From NCBI GenBank assembly GCA_903932545.1, contig CAIZGT010000124.1:1-7266 (forward strand): a DNA stretch of 7,266 nucleotides. Reading direction: 5' to 3'. This document shows, in pieces, positions 1 through 5,383 of the stretch. Each line of letters begins with the position of its first letter. Position 1 is the stretch's first letter. A program made the position numbers and the translations under genes. Source of the stretch: an uncultured Rhodospirillales bacterium (GTDB lineage Bacteria; Pseudomonadota; Alphaproteobacteria; Acetobacterales; Acetobacteraceae). Under the pieces are notes generated by a model that did no database searches, was not told the DNA's origin, and saw only the letters and a list, made by a program, of their open reading frames with translations.

Positions 1-1
1 G

Positions 2-247
2 ATCTAACACCACGTCTGCCCCATCCACCGCCGCTTCAAGATCATTGCCAAAGGAGAGCCGATTGGCGGCCACGTTCTCCGCCACCAGCGTGTCCAGCCC
101 CGGCTCATAAATCGGCAAGCGGCCTTCACGCAGGGCGGTGAGCTTGGCATTGTCTGATTCAACCACCGCCACCTGATTGCCAAATTCTGCGAAACAAGCG
201 GCCGAGACCAGCCCGACATAACCGCCACCCACCACAGCAATATGCAT
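2..247 (-). CDS. ugd: UDP-glucose 6-dehydrogenase, N-terminal fragment (3' end beyond left edge)
   Basis: This family (UDP-glucose/GDP-mannose dehydrogenases) oxidises UDP-glucose twice with NAD+ to UDP-glucuronate, a cytosolic precursor for exopolysaccharide and lipopolysaccharide. Only the first 82 residues are present. They start MHIAVVGGGYVGLVSAACF, a Rossmann beta-alpha-beta unit with the GxGxxG signature at about residues 7-12. Next comes AEFGNQVAVVESD with the acidic residue expected to bind the NAD ribose. The family motif PIYEPGLD lies near residues 45-52, and a DLEAAVDGADVV stretch ends at the window edge. The catalytic Cys and the C-terminal UDP-binding domain lie outside, so intactness cannot be judged. 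The ATG at 247 is chosen because the family begins with the Rossmann strand almost immediately. It lies downstream of the small lipoprotein gene on the same strand with an 87-base gap. A GDP-mannose dehydrogenase is the main alternative. Confidence 0.9.
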   Translation of the reverse strand, partial: MHIAVVGGGYVGLVSAACFAEFGNQVAVVESDNAKLTALREGRLPIYEPGLDTLVAENVAANRLSFGNDLEAAVDGADVVLD

Positions 248-273
248 CTTCGCCTCGCCAGCCCGATTTGGTC

Positions 274-293
274 GCTCTCGTCGGGCGGAGAGC
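274..293 (-). other. Hairpin in the ugd leader
   Basis: Perfect 6-bp inverted repeat GCTCTC / GAGAGC with an 8-base loop, in the 87-base gap between the small lipoprotein gene and ugd. No U-tract follows it on the minus strand, so it is not a standard intrinsic terminator. A TTGACC-like -35 (313-318 on the plus strand as GGTCAA) lies 17 bases before a poor -10 (TAGCTC, 290-295) that overlaps one arm, so this could also be an operator. No protein or ligand can be assigned. Confidence 0.3.
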
Positions 294-334
294 TACGCGA
301 TCACATCAAGACGGTCAAACCGCTGAACATCTGG

Positions 335-505
335 TTAGGGATCAATCGCCGTTGCACACGCATCGGTGGTGGCCGCGGCGGTGTGCCCCACGAGGGGGAT
401 AATCTTCAGCCCGGCCGACGCAACCCGACAAGGTGCCGCCGCCAAGCCGCAGCCGCCAAGCCCACACAGGGCGAGCAATAAAGCGGCAAATCGCAACTTC
501 GTCAT
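335..505 (-). CDS. Small lipoprotein, DUF6726 / NF038104-like
   Basis: This 56-residue protein has a short positive N-terminus (MTKLRF), a hydrophobic stretch (AALLLALCG) and a lipobox LGGC with the lipidated Cys at residue 19. The mature part is only 38 residues. It holds the string GCGLAAAPCR, then SAGLKIIPLVGH and ATTDACATAID, which I recognise from memory as the pattern of a widespread proteobacterial family of tiny lipoproteins of unknown function. Two Cys of the mature part (26 and 50) could form a disulfide in the periplasm. The start at 505 is preceded by AGGAG with 8 bases of spacing; the longer reading frame up to 610 has no comparable site and would bury the signal peptide, so I reject it. 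It is divergent from selO and lies on the same strand as ugd. Gene identity is fairly sure; the family name is less so and the function is unknown. Confidence 0.75.
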   Translation of the reverse strand: MTKLRFAALLLALCGLGGCGLAAAPCRVASAGLKIIPLVGHTAAATTDACATAIDP

Positions 506-536
506 CAGAGCTTCTCCTGTGGCCAGGCGCGAGGGC

Positions 537-552
537 TGGCTATTCTTAGCCA
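537..552. promoter_or_regulatory. Inverted repeat in the lipoprotein/selO divergent gap
   Basis: TGGCTA-TTCT-TAGCCA is a perfect 6-bp-arm dyad in the middle of the 66-base gap between the divergent small lipoprotein gene and selO. The only -10-like hexamer in the gap, TATTCT at 541-546, lies inside it, and AAGAAT is read at the same place on the other strand. No convincing -35 is visible on either strand. A shared operator or a hairpin in the selO leader are both possible. Confidence 0.35.
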
Positions 553-560
553 CAACACCT

Positions 561-565
561 AGGAG
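561..565 (+). promoter_or_regulatory. Ribosome binding site of selO
   Basis: AGGAG with 6 bases to the ATG at 572. It fixes the start of selO and rules against longer forms. Confidence 0.7.
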
Positions 566-571
566 TCGACG

Positions 572-2029
572 ATGCCTTACTCCGCGCATTACCGTCCTTC
601 GACCAAGCACGCCGAACTCGGTAACACATTCTATGACGTGGTGCAGGCCGCCGTTTTTCCCAAACTGGTCTTACGCCATCGTGATCAGGATGCCGCCCTT
701 CGCGTGGGCTTGGGCGAACTCACCGAAGCCGAATGGCTCGCCCATTTCGGCGCATTCGAGCCGCTCTCCGGCAGCCTGCCCGCGCCCTTGGCCCTGCGCT
801 ATCACGGCCACCAATTCCGCCACTACAATCAAGACCTCGGCGATGGGCGCGGCTTTCTGTTCGCGCAGTTGTATGATGCGCAAGATGGTCGCCTGCTCGA
901 TCTTGGCACCAAAGGCAGCGGCACCACGCCCTGGTCGCGCGCGGGCGATGGGCGGCTGACGCTGAAGGGCGGCGTGCGCGAGGTGCTGGCCACCACCATG
1001 CTCACCGCGCTGGGCGTCAACACCTCCAAAAGCTTCAGCCTGATCGAAACCGGCGAGAGCCTGTATCGCGGTGATGAGCCATCGCCCACCCGCGCCTCCG
1101 TGCTCGTCCGCCTAAGTCACTCGCATATCCGCATCGGCAGCTTCCAGCGCCTCGCGTTTCACTCCAACCACGAGGCGGTGGCGCAGCTGATGGATCACAC
1201 CATCCGCACCCACATGCCCAATATCTGGCACGACGATCTGCCCACCCGCACCGCCGCCTTCCTCGGCGAAGTGATGCGCCGTGTTGCGCGCACCGGGGCG
1301 CAATGGATGGCGGCTGGGTTCGTGCACGGCGTGCTCAACACCGACAACATCAACGTCACCGGCGAGAGCTTCGATTATGGCCCGTGGCGCTTTCTGCCGA
1401 CCTATGACGCAGCCTTCACCGCCGCCTATTTCGACCATCAAGGCCTCTACGCCTATGGCCGCCAGCCCGAGACGCTGTTGTGGAATTTGGTGCGGCTCGG
1501 CGGATGCCTGCTGCCACTGGCTGAAAAATCCGCGCTTGAAGCCGCTATTGAGCCGTTCTGGCGCACCATCCAGGCCGATTTCGCCACCTGCATCATCCGC
1601 CGCTTGGGCCTCGTCTCGCGGGGGGCAGCGATGGATCAGGATCTCACCAGCCATTTCGTCAACTTCCTGGAAATCTCACAGGCCCCGTTTGAGCAGAGCT
1701 TCTTTGACTGGTTCGGTGGCATGGCGAGTGCCGGGCGGGCGCAATCCGGCCCATCAGCGGCGTTCTACGCCACTGATGCCTTCACACATGTGCGTGAGCG
1801 GCTGGCAGATTACCGCGCCAGCCCACATGTCGATCTCAGTCGCGCATTGTTTGCCTGCCCATCACCCCCAACTCTGCTCATTGATGAGGTTGAAGCCGTC
1901 TGGGACCCAATCGCTAGACTTGACGATTGGGGTCCGTTTATTCACAAAATCGAAACAATTGATTTGCTCAAGAACAGCTATGGCCTTGCCTCCCATGCCT
2001 TGGCGGGGAGCACAGAATTTGGTGAGTGA
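572..2029 (+). CDS. selO: Protein adenylyltransferase SelO (YdiU / UPF0061 family)
   Basis: SelO proteins are pseudokinase-fold enzymes that transfer AMP from ATP to Ser, Thr or Tyr of target proteins, including redox proteins such as glutaredoxin in E. coli. At 485 residues this is full length for the family. Visible landmarks are YHGHQF (77-82), LGDGR (89-93), LGTKGSGTTPWSR (111-123) with the nucleotide-binding Lys at 114, GDGRLTLKGGVRE (125-137), SHSHIRIG (182-189), HGVLNTDN (252-259) with the likely catalytic Asp258/Asn259, and the metal-binding FDYGP with Asp268. The wording of the core (LTLKGGVREVLAT, LIETGE, DEPSPTR) fits an alphaproteobacterial subgroup. The last 140 or so residues (with LIDEVEAVWDPIARLDDW) do not resemble the C-terminus of E. 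coli SelO, and the two Cys of the E. coli redox switch are absent. AGGAG at 561-565, 6 bases from the ATG, supports the start. The peroxidase gene follows after 2 bases. Confidence 0.93.
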   Translation: MPYSAHYRPSTKHAELGNTFYDVVQAAVFPKLVLRHRDQDAALRVGLGELTEAEWLAHFGAFEPLSGSLPAPLALRYHGHQFRHYNQDLGDGRGFLFAQLYDAQDGRLLDLGTKGSGTTPWSRAGDGRLTLKGGVREVLATTMLTALGVNTSKSFSLIETGESLYRGDEPSPTRASVLVRLSHSHIRIGSFQRLAFHSNHEAVAQLMDHTIRTHMPNIWHDDLPTRTAAFLGEVMRRVARTGAQWMAAGFVHGVLNTDNINVTGESFDYGPWRFLPTYDAAFTAAYFDHQGLYAYGRQPETLLWNLVRLGGCLLPLAEKSALEAAIEPFWRTIQADFATCIIRRLGLVSRGAAMDQDLTSHFVNFLEISQAPFEQSFFDWFGGMASAGRAQSGPSAAFYATDAFTHVRERLADYRASPHVDLSRALFACPSPPTLLIDEVEAVWDPIARLDDWGPFIHKIETIDLLKNSYGLASHALAGSTEFGE

Positions 2030-2031
2030 AC

Positions 2032-2508
2032 ATGCCGATCCATGACATTATTGTCCGTCGCAGCAACGGCGAGCCGTTGAACCTGGGCGTTTATGTCGGC
2101 CACGTTGTGCTAATTGTGAACGTCGCCTCGCGATGTGGTTTCACCCCGCAATATGCCGGGCTGCAGGCCTTGCATGAACGCTACCATGATCGTGGCTTCT
2201 CGGTGCTGGCTTTCCCCTGCAATCAGTTCGGGGCGCAAGAGCCTGGCTCGGATTCCGAAATCCAGGGGTTCTGCCAAACCAACTACAACGTCACGTTCCC
2301 GGTGTTCAGCAAAATCGACGTCAACGGCCCGAAAGCTGACCCGCTCTACGTGTGGCTAAAATCCAAAAAGGGCGGGATGCTGGGCAGCGCCATCAAGTGG
2401 AACTTCACCAAATTCCTCGTTGACCGCCACGGCTTGGTGGTCGAGCGCTACGCACCCACCACCACGCCGGACTCCATCGCCAAGGATATCGAAGCCGCCT
2501 TGCGATAG
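2032..2508 (+). CDS. Glutathione peroxidase family protein (2-Cys, likely thioredoxin-dependent)
   Basis: Thioredoxin-fold peroxidase that reduces H2O2 or organic hydroperoxides, at 158 residues the normal length for bacterial members (BtuE/GpxA group). The peroxidatic Cys is residue 35 in VNVASRCGFTPQY. FPCNQFG at 61-67 supplies the active-site Gln (65), and IKWNFTKFLV at 121-130 supplies Trp123 and Asn124, so the catalytic tetrad is complete. Cys81 in EIQGFCQTNYNVTFP stands where the resolving Cys of 2-Cys, thioredoxin-using members sits, so thioredoxin rather than glutathione is the likelier reductant. No signal peptide: cytosolic. The ATG at 2032 is preferred, with GGTGAG at 2021-2026 as ribosome site. 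A GTG at 2026 in the same frame would overlap the selO stop by 4 bases but lacks a well-placed site. Co-transcription with selO is very likely. Confidence 0.93.
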   Translation: MPIHDIIVRRSNGEPLNLGVYVGHVVLIVNVASRCGFTPQYAGLQALHERYHDRGFSVLAFPCNQFGAQEPGSDSEIQGFCQTNYNVTFPVFSKIDVNGPKADPLYVWLKSKKGGMLGSAIKWNFTKFLVDRHGLVVERYAPTTTPDSIAKDIEAALR

Positions 2509-2515
2509 TGCTGCG

Positions 2516-2536
2516 CTGTCAAAGTCCCTTTGACAG
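2516..2536. terminator. Palindrome at the convergent junction, possible bidirectional terminator
   Basis: CTGTCAAAG-TCC-CTTTGACAG is a perfect 9-bp-arm inverted repeat with a 3-base loop. It begins 7 bases after the peroxidase stop and overlaps the last codons and TGA stop of the leftward Slam-like gene. The stem is only moderately GC-rich and no U-tract follows on either strand, so it may act as a 3' mRNA-protecting hairpin or a weak or Rho-assisted bidirectional terminator rather than as a textbook one. Confidence 0.5.
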
Positions 2537-3808
2537 ACCCACAATGCCGGTCACCCGATGAAACCGCCCCAGCGTGTCGTTAGAGGCTTGGCTGATATAG
2601 GTCACGCCGATCTGGGGAGACATGCCCCAGACATTGAGAAAATCCAGATCAACCATCCAGCCGCCGCCCCAGAGATGATCAAGGCGCGGACCGGGCGAGG
2701 TCAGCGTTGCCCCCTGGAATTGTCGCTCCAGCGCCACGCCCCAAACCTGCATTGGCAATTCAAACGGTCCGGTGAACATCAGCCGAACCTCGCCGGAGCC
2801 CGCGGTAAAGCTCTGTGACGGGATCGGATAATCGTCACGCTCAACCCGCAAAATTGCGCCCACGGTCAACCCGCTGCTCACCGCCACCTGCCCGCCCAAC
2901 TGCCCGCGTGCCACGCTGCCCGGCACATGCGGGCCGAGCAGCTTGATCGATCCAGCCTCAGTGGCCGCGGAGAGGCTGAGATCGCTGTTCTCCCACCCCG
3001 CTTCCACCCGCCCACCGCGCTCCTCGCTATAGGGCAGGCCGTCGAAATAGCGGCGGCGCAGATAGGCTTGGGTGACAACATGATACGCGCCATCAAACCA
3101 GCCCGGGCCGCTCGCGAGCGTGGCGGTGTCGTCGCTGCAGCAGGTGTGGAAGAAATTCACCCCGGTGAAATTCGCATCACTCACCAGCCGCAATGTGGTG
3201 GTCAGATAAGGCGCGTAACGTGCCGCCGCGTCCACGCCCAGGCCGAGGCTGCGGTTTGATGTGGCGGGCTTGCTCAACACAAACGGAATGCCACCAATCG
3301 TCACCACCTTGCTGCCTGACGCCGAATTGGCGTTGGTATCTGGCTGGGCGCTGGTGGAGAGCGAGATGCTCAACACCCGCTTGCGGTCGAGTGCGGCGAG
3401 CGCACGGCGGATGTTGCGGCGCACGATGCGATCATCGGCCAAGATCAGCGCACGGTTGAAGGTGTCATAAGCGTCGTCGAATCGATTAAGCGCAGCCAGT
3501 GATGTGCCGAGTTCCAGCAGCGCGCGCGGTTGGTCGGGCGCCAATTCTGACACGCGGGTGAACGATGTCGCCGCAGCCGCTTCATCCCCGGTGGCGCGCT
3601 GCGCCATGCCGAGGAGGAACCACAATTCGGGGTTGCCCGCGTTGGATGTCACCAAGCCTTGCAAGGCGGGCAGCGCCAGTGCCGCATTACCGGTGCCAAT
3701 CAGGCCGCGTTCGAGATTGATGTCATCTTGCGAGACCGGCTGCGCCCATGATGGTGCCGCTGCCAGCAAACAGATCGCCAGGGCAATCCGCGGTAAATGC
3801 CCGTTCAC
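2519..3808 (-). CDS. Slam-like outer-membrane translocator (TPR domain + DUF560 beta-barrel)
   Basis: This 429-residue protein has a Sec signal peptide (1-22, cleavage after PSWA). An N-terminal periplasmic helical part holds at least two TPR units: about 59-92 (NPELWFLLGMAQRATGDEAA) and 93-126 (RALLELGTSLAALNRFDDA). From about residue 145 to the end it alternates short polar and hydrophobic strands typical of an outer-membrane barrel, opening with SISLSTSAQPDTNANS, which resembles the start of the DUF560 barrel of Slam proteins. It ends VTGIVGLSKGL; the last residue is Leu where many barrels have Phe. Slam proteins move specific lipoproteins across the outer membrane to the cell surface. The gene directly upstream encodes a TbpB-like lipoprotein, the expected kind of client. 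The start is GTG, 12 bases after that gene's stop, with little ribosome-site character, so translation is probably coupled. The only Cys of the mature protein are adjacent (223, 224). A generic TPR-barrel porin or exopolysaccharide exporter is the alternative. Confidence 0.78.
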   Translation of the reverse strand: MNGHLPRIALAICLLAAAPSWAQPVSQDDINLERGLIGTGNAALALPALQGLVTSNAGNPELWFLLGMAQRATGDEAAAATSFTRVSELAPDQPRALLELGTSLAALNRFDDAYDTFNRALILADDRIVRRNIRRALAALDRKRVLSISLSTSAQPDTNANSASGSKVVTIGGIPFVLSKPATSNRSLGLGVDAAARYAPYLTTTLRLVSDANFTGVNFFHTCCSDDTATLASGPGWFDGAYHVVTQAYLRRRYFDGLPYSEERGGRVEAGWENSDLSLSAATEAGSIKLLGPHVPGSVARGQLGGQVAVSSGLTVGAILRVERDDYPIPSQSFTAGSGEVRLMFTGPFELPMQVWGVALERQFQGATLTSPGPRLDHLWGGGWMVDLDFLNVWGMSPQIGVTYISQASNDTLGRFHRVTGIVGLSKGL

Positions 3809-3820
3809 TCTGGGTAATTC

Positions 3821-4744
3821 TTACCGTTTCGCACCAAACGACCCAACATAATTCGCCCCCGACAGGCTGGCGGTCCACACACCCGTGGTCTCTTGCGCGG
3901 TGGGGCCATTGAACGCCCCAACAATGACGCCGTTATACGGCGAGGTCAGCGACCCGCTATAAACATTGCCAAATATTCTGGCAGACCCGCTGAACGTAAA
4001 GCCAGACGTCGAGACCGCTTGGGTGGAGAGATTTTGGAGCGTGGAAATGGTTGTGGTGGTTGCAATGATGCTGGTCGCAAAATTGGCCGTCACCTGCATC
4101 GATCCAGCAATGGCATACCCAACGCCGCTGCTCACGCCATATCCCAGCGTCGAGCCGGTATAGACGCCGGTGCCGGTGGTGGGCACCGAACCGCTTGGCG
4201 TCAGAGATCCAACGCCGAACGTGCCCGCGCGGCCCGATGTGCCGGTGTCGTTGATCGCCCACATGCCGTAAATGCCATAACTCAGCCCACCGCCACTCAC
4301 AACCACGCCACTGCTTCCAGAACTGGCACCAACGGCGGTGAGCATCGCGCTCAGCGTGCTCAGGCTGATCGTTGGGGCTTGGGTGAGGGCCGAGCCGGTA
4401 AACGAGCCGGTGAAATTGCTAGAGCCCGTCGGCACGGCGAACGTGAGCTTTGACAGATTGCCCGAGCTATCAGTGGTAATCGCAACCGTCCCGCTGTTGC
4501 CCGCGTTCAAACTGCTAATCGCAGCCGTCCCGCTGGTCGAGATTGTCCCGGCATCCGACGACACTGTATAAAACACGGTGGTTCCCGCCGTCTGCCAGCC
4601 AATGCTGATCGGCCCGGTTGATGACGAGCTGCTACCTGACCCGGCCGGAAAACTCGGCCCCACCGCTGAACTGCCGCTACATCCGGCCAAGGCCAAAGCT
4701 GAGGTACATGCTGCAACCAACGCTGCCGATTTTGCGGTCAACAT
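3821..4744 (-). CDS. TbpB-like surface lipoprotein, probable Slam client
   Basis: This 307-residue lipoprotein has a signal peptide ending in LALAGC (lipidated Cys22). Residues 23-44 are a Ser/Gly-rich flexible tether. The rest is rich in Gly, Ser and Thr with alternating beta-strand pattern. The C-terminal half matches my memory of TbpB-type barrel domains (TbpB_B_D, 'transferrin-binding protein-like solute binding protein'). It has GTGVYTGSTLGYG (191-203), SMQVTANFATS (215-225), FTFSGSARIFGNVYSG (249-264), GAFNGPTAQETTGVW (276-290) and the closing GSFGAKR (301-307). The strand between 151 and 163 contains GLSYGIYGMW. Family members bind host iron proteins, haem or haemophores in pathogens; the ligand here is unknown. 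The ATG at 4744 has AGAAGGA 7 bases upstream. It is first in a two-gene unit with the Slam-like translocator. Cys13 could mimic a lipobox but lies too early in the signal peptide. Confidence 0.8.
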   Translation of the reverse strand: MLTAKSAALVAACTSALALAGCSGSSAVGPSFPAGSGSSSSSTGPISIGWQTAGTTVFYTVSSDAGTISTSGTAAISSLNAGNSGTVAITTDSSGNLSKLTFAVPTGSSNFTGSFTGSALTQAPTISLSTLSAMLTAVGASSGSSGVVVSGGGLSYGIYGMWAINDTGTSGRAGTFGVGSLTPSGSVPTTGTGVYTGSTLGYGVSSGVGYAIAGSMQVTANFATSIIATTTTISTLQNLSTQAVSTSGFTFSGSARIFGNVYSGSLTSPYNGVIVGAFNGPTAQETTGVWTASLSGANYVGSFGAKR

Positions 4745-4751
4745 CGCGGTG

Positions 4752-4758
4752 TCCTTCT
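4752..4758 (-). promoter_or_regulatory. Ribosome binding site of the TbpB-like gene
   Basis: AGAAGGA on the minus strand, 7 bases from the ATG at 4744. It fixes the start and contrasts with the weak site before the Slam-like gene. Confidence 0.65.
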
Positions 4759-4770
4759 AAAATTTTCTAG

Positions 4771-4800
4771 ATAACATCATTTAACGATGCATGTTGTAAA
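4771..4800 (-). promoter_or_regulatory. Putative promoter of the lipoprotein-Slam operon
   Basis: On the minus strand, TTTACA (plus-strand positions 4795-4800) matches the -35 consensus at 5 of 6 positions. It is followed after 18 bases by TGTTAT (4771-4776), 4 of 6 to the -10 consensus. The expected transcript start is about 20 bases before the ATG at 4744. The 129-base gap that holds it is clearly AT-richer than the genes on both sides. Read by eye only. Confidence 0.45.
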
Positions 4801-4816
4801 TTGGTTCTCATCGTTA
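4782..4816. promoter_or_regulatory. Operator-like dyad around the -35 of the lipoprotein operon
   Basis: TAACGATG (4782-4789) and CATCGTTA (4809-4816) are perfect 8-bp inverted arms with a 19-base spacer that contains the proposed -35 (4795-4800). The outward GATAAC (4770-4775) and GTTATC (4813-4818) add another inverted pair. The arms lie two helical turns or so apart, the usual geometry for a dimeric regulator. It does not match a full Fur box or the Irr motif, so no regulator is named. Confidence 0.4.
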
Positions 4817-4836
4817 TCGGTCAGATTTTTATCGCA

Positions 4837-4860
4837 TGATCGCAATCCATCGTTCGATCA
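4837..4860. repeat. Inverted repeat downstream of tspO
   Basis: TGATCG (4837-4842) and CGATCA (4855-4860), 12-base loop, just past the tspO stop on the minus strand. A-rich rather than U-rich sequence follows, so it is at best a weak 3' hairpin of the pigment operon. A CATCGTT heptamer inside the loop also occurs in the dyad at 4782-4816. Confidence 0.3.
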
Positions 4861-4873
4861 ATGGGTTCCAGGC

Positions 4874-5383
4874 TTAATCCGCCCGCTGCGCCGTGGCGGC
4901 AGCTTCAGCCTTTCGCCCAAACGGCCAATTCATCAGCACCACCGCCGCATTCAGTGCGCCGGCATACACAACCCACACCACATACGGCACCATGCAATAG
5001 CTCGCCACATGCGAGATGTCGTACAGATACCAGCACAGCGCCACGTTGGTGGATTGCAACAGTCCAACCTCCAGCATCGCCCAATCCGGGCGGCGGCAGG
5101 TGAAGTGCAGGAAGCTCCACAGCGCGTTCAACACACCATTGGCCGCGAACAATATCACGATCACGGTGCGTTCATGCGGCGTCGGCGCATTGTCCCAGCC
5201 CAACACCGCGCCATAACAGGCGCTGCCAAGAATCACACTCCAGGTCGGGCCAAATGCCCAATCCGGTGGTTTCCAGCTTGGGAACCGCAACCCGAAATAC
5301 CAATCGTCGAGCTTTGTCAGCGCACCTCCGGCAAACGCCACCAGGATGGTGCAAAGCACAGCAACGACGATGGTCCATGTCAC
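4874..5383 (-). CDS. tspO: TspO/MBR (CrtK-like) tryptophan-rich membrane protein
   Basis: This 169-residue integral membrane protein should have five transmembrane helices. Family marks are WYFGLRFPSWKPPDWAFGPTW (near 28-48), a helix with NGVLNALWSFLHF (82-94), and the last helix with PYVVWVVYAGALN (133-145). TspO proteins bind porphyrins and haem. In Rhodobacter sphaeroides TspO (crtK) affects expression of pigment genes in response to oxygen. The start is the GTG at 5383, whose last two bases form the bchP stop (GTGA overlap); no in-frame ATG lies nearby, and an AGGA about 11 bases upstream is a modest ribosome site. This makes it the last gene of a bchG-bchP-tspO unit, with translation coupled to bchP. 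The C-terminus (about 155-169) is a charged Ala-rich cytoplasmic or periplasmic tail. Confidence 0.93.
   Translation of the reverse strand: MTWTIVVAVLCTILVAFAGGALTKLDDWYFGLRFPSWKPPDWAFGPTWSVILGSACYGAVLGWDNAPTPHERTVIVILFAANGVLNALWSFLHFTCRRPDWAMLEVGLLQSTNVALCWYLYDISHVASYCMVPYVVWVVYAGALNAAVVLMNWPFGRKAEAAATAQRAD

Noticed and set aside
366..959. 197-codon plus-strand frame across the lipoprotein/selO gap
   Set aside because: Runs antisense to the small lipoprotein and out of frame through selO; Pro/Arg/Ser-rich with no domain.
1112..1654. 180-codon open frame on the minus strand inside selO
   Set aside because: Antisense shadow; composition follows the selO codons and no family features are seen.
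2026..2031. GTG start for the peroxidase giving a 4-base overlap with selO
   Set aside because: The ATG at 2032 has the better-placed GGTGAG site and gives the usual family start; the GTG cannot be fully excluded.
4755..4772. Irr-type or Fur-type iron box near TTCTAAAATTTTCTAGA and GATAAC elements
   Set aside because: The resemblance is partial: symmetry is off by a base for the Irr pattern and only half of a Fur box is matched.
4837..4860. Intrinsic terminator after tspO
   Set aside because: The stem is 6 bp with a 12-base loop and is followed by an A-rich, not U-rich, stretch on the transcript.
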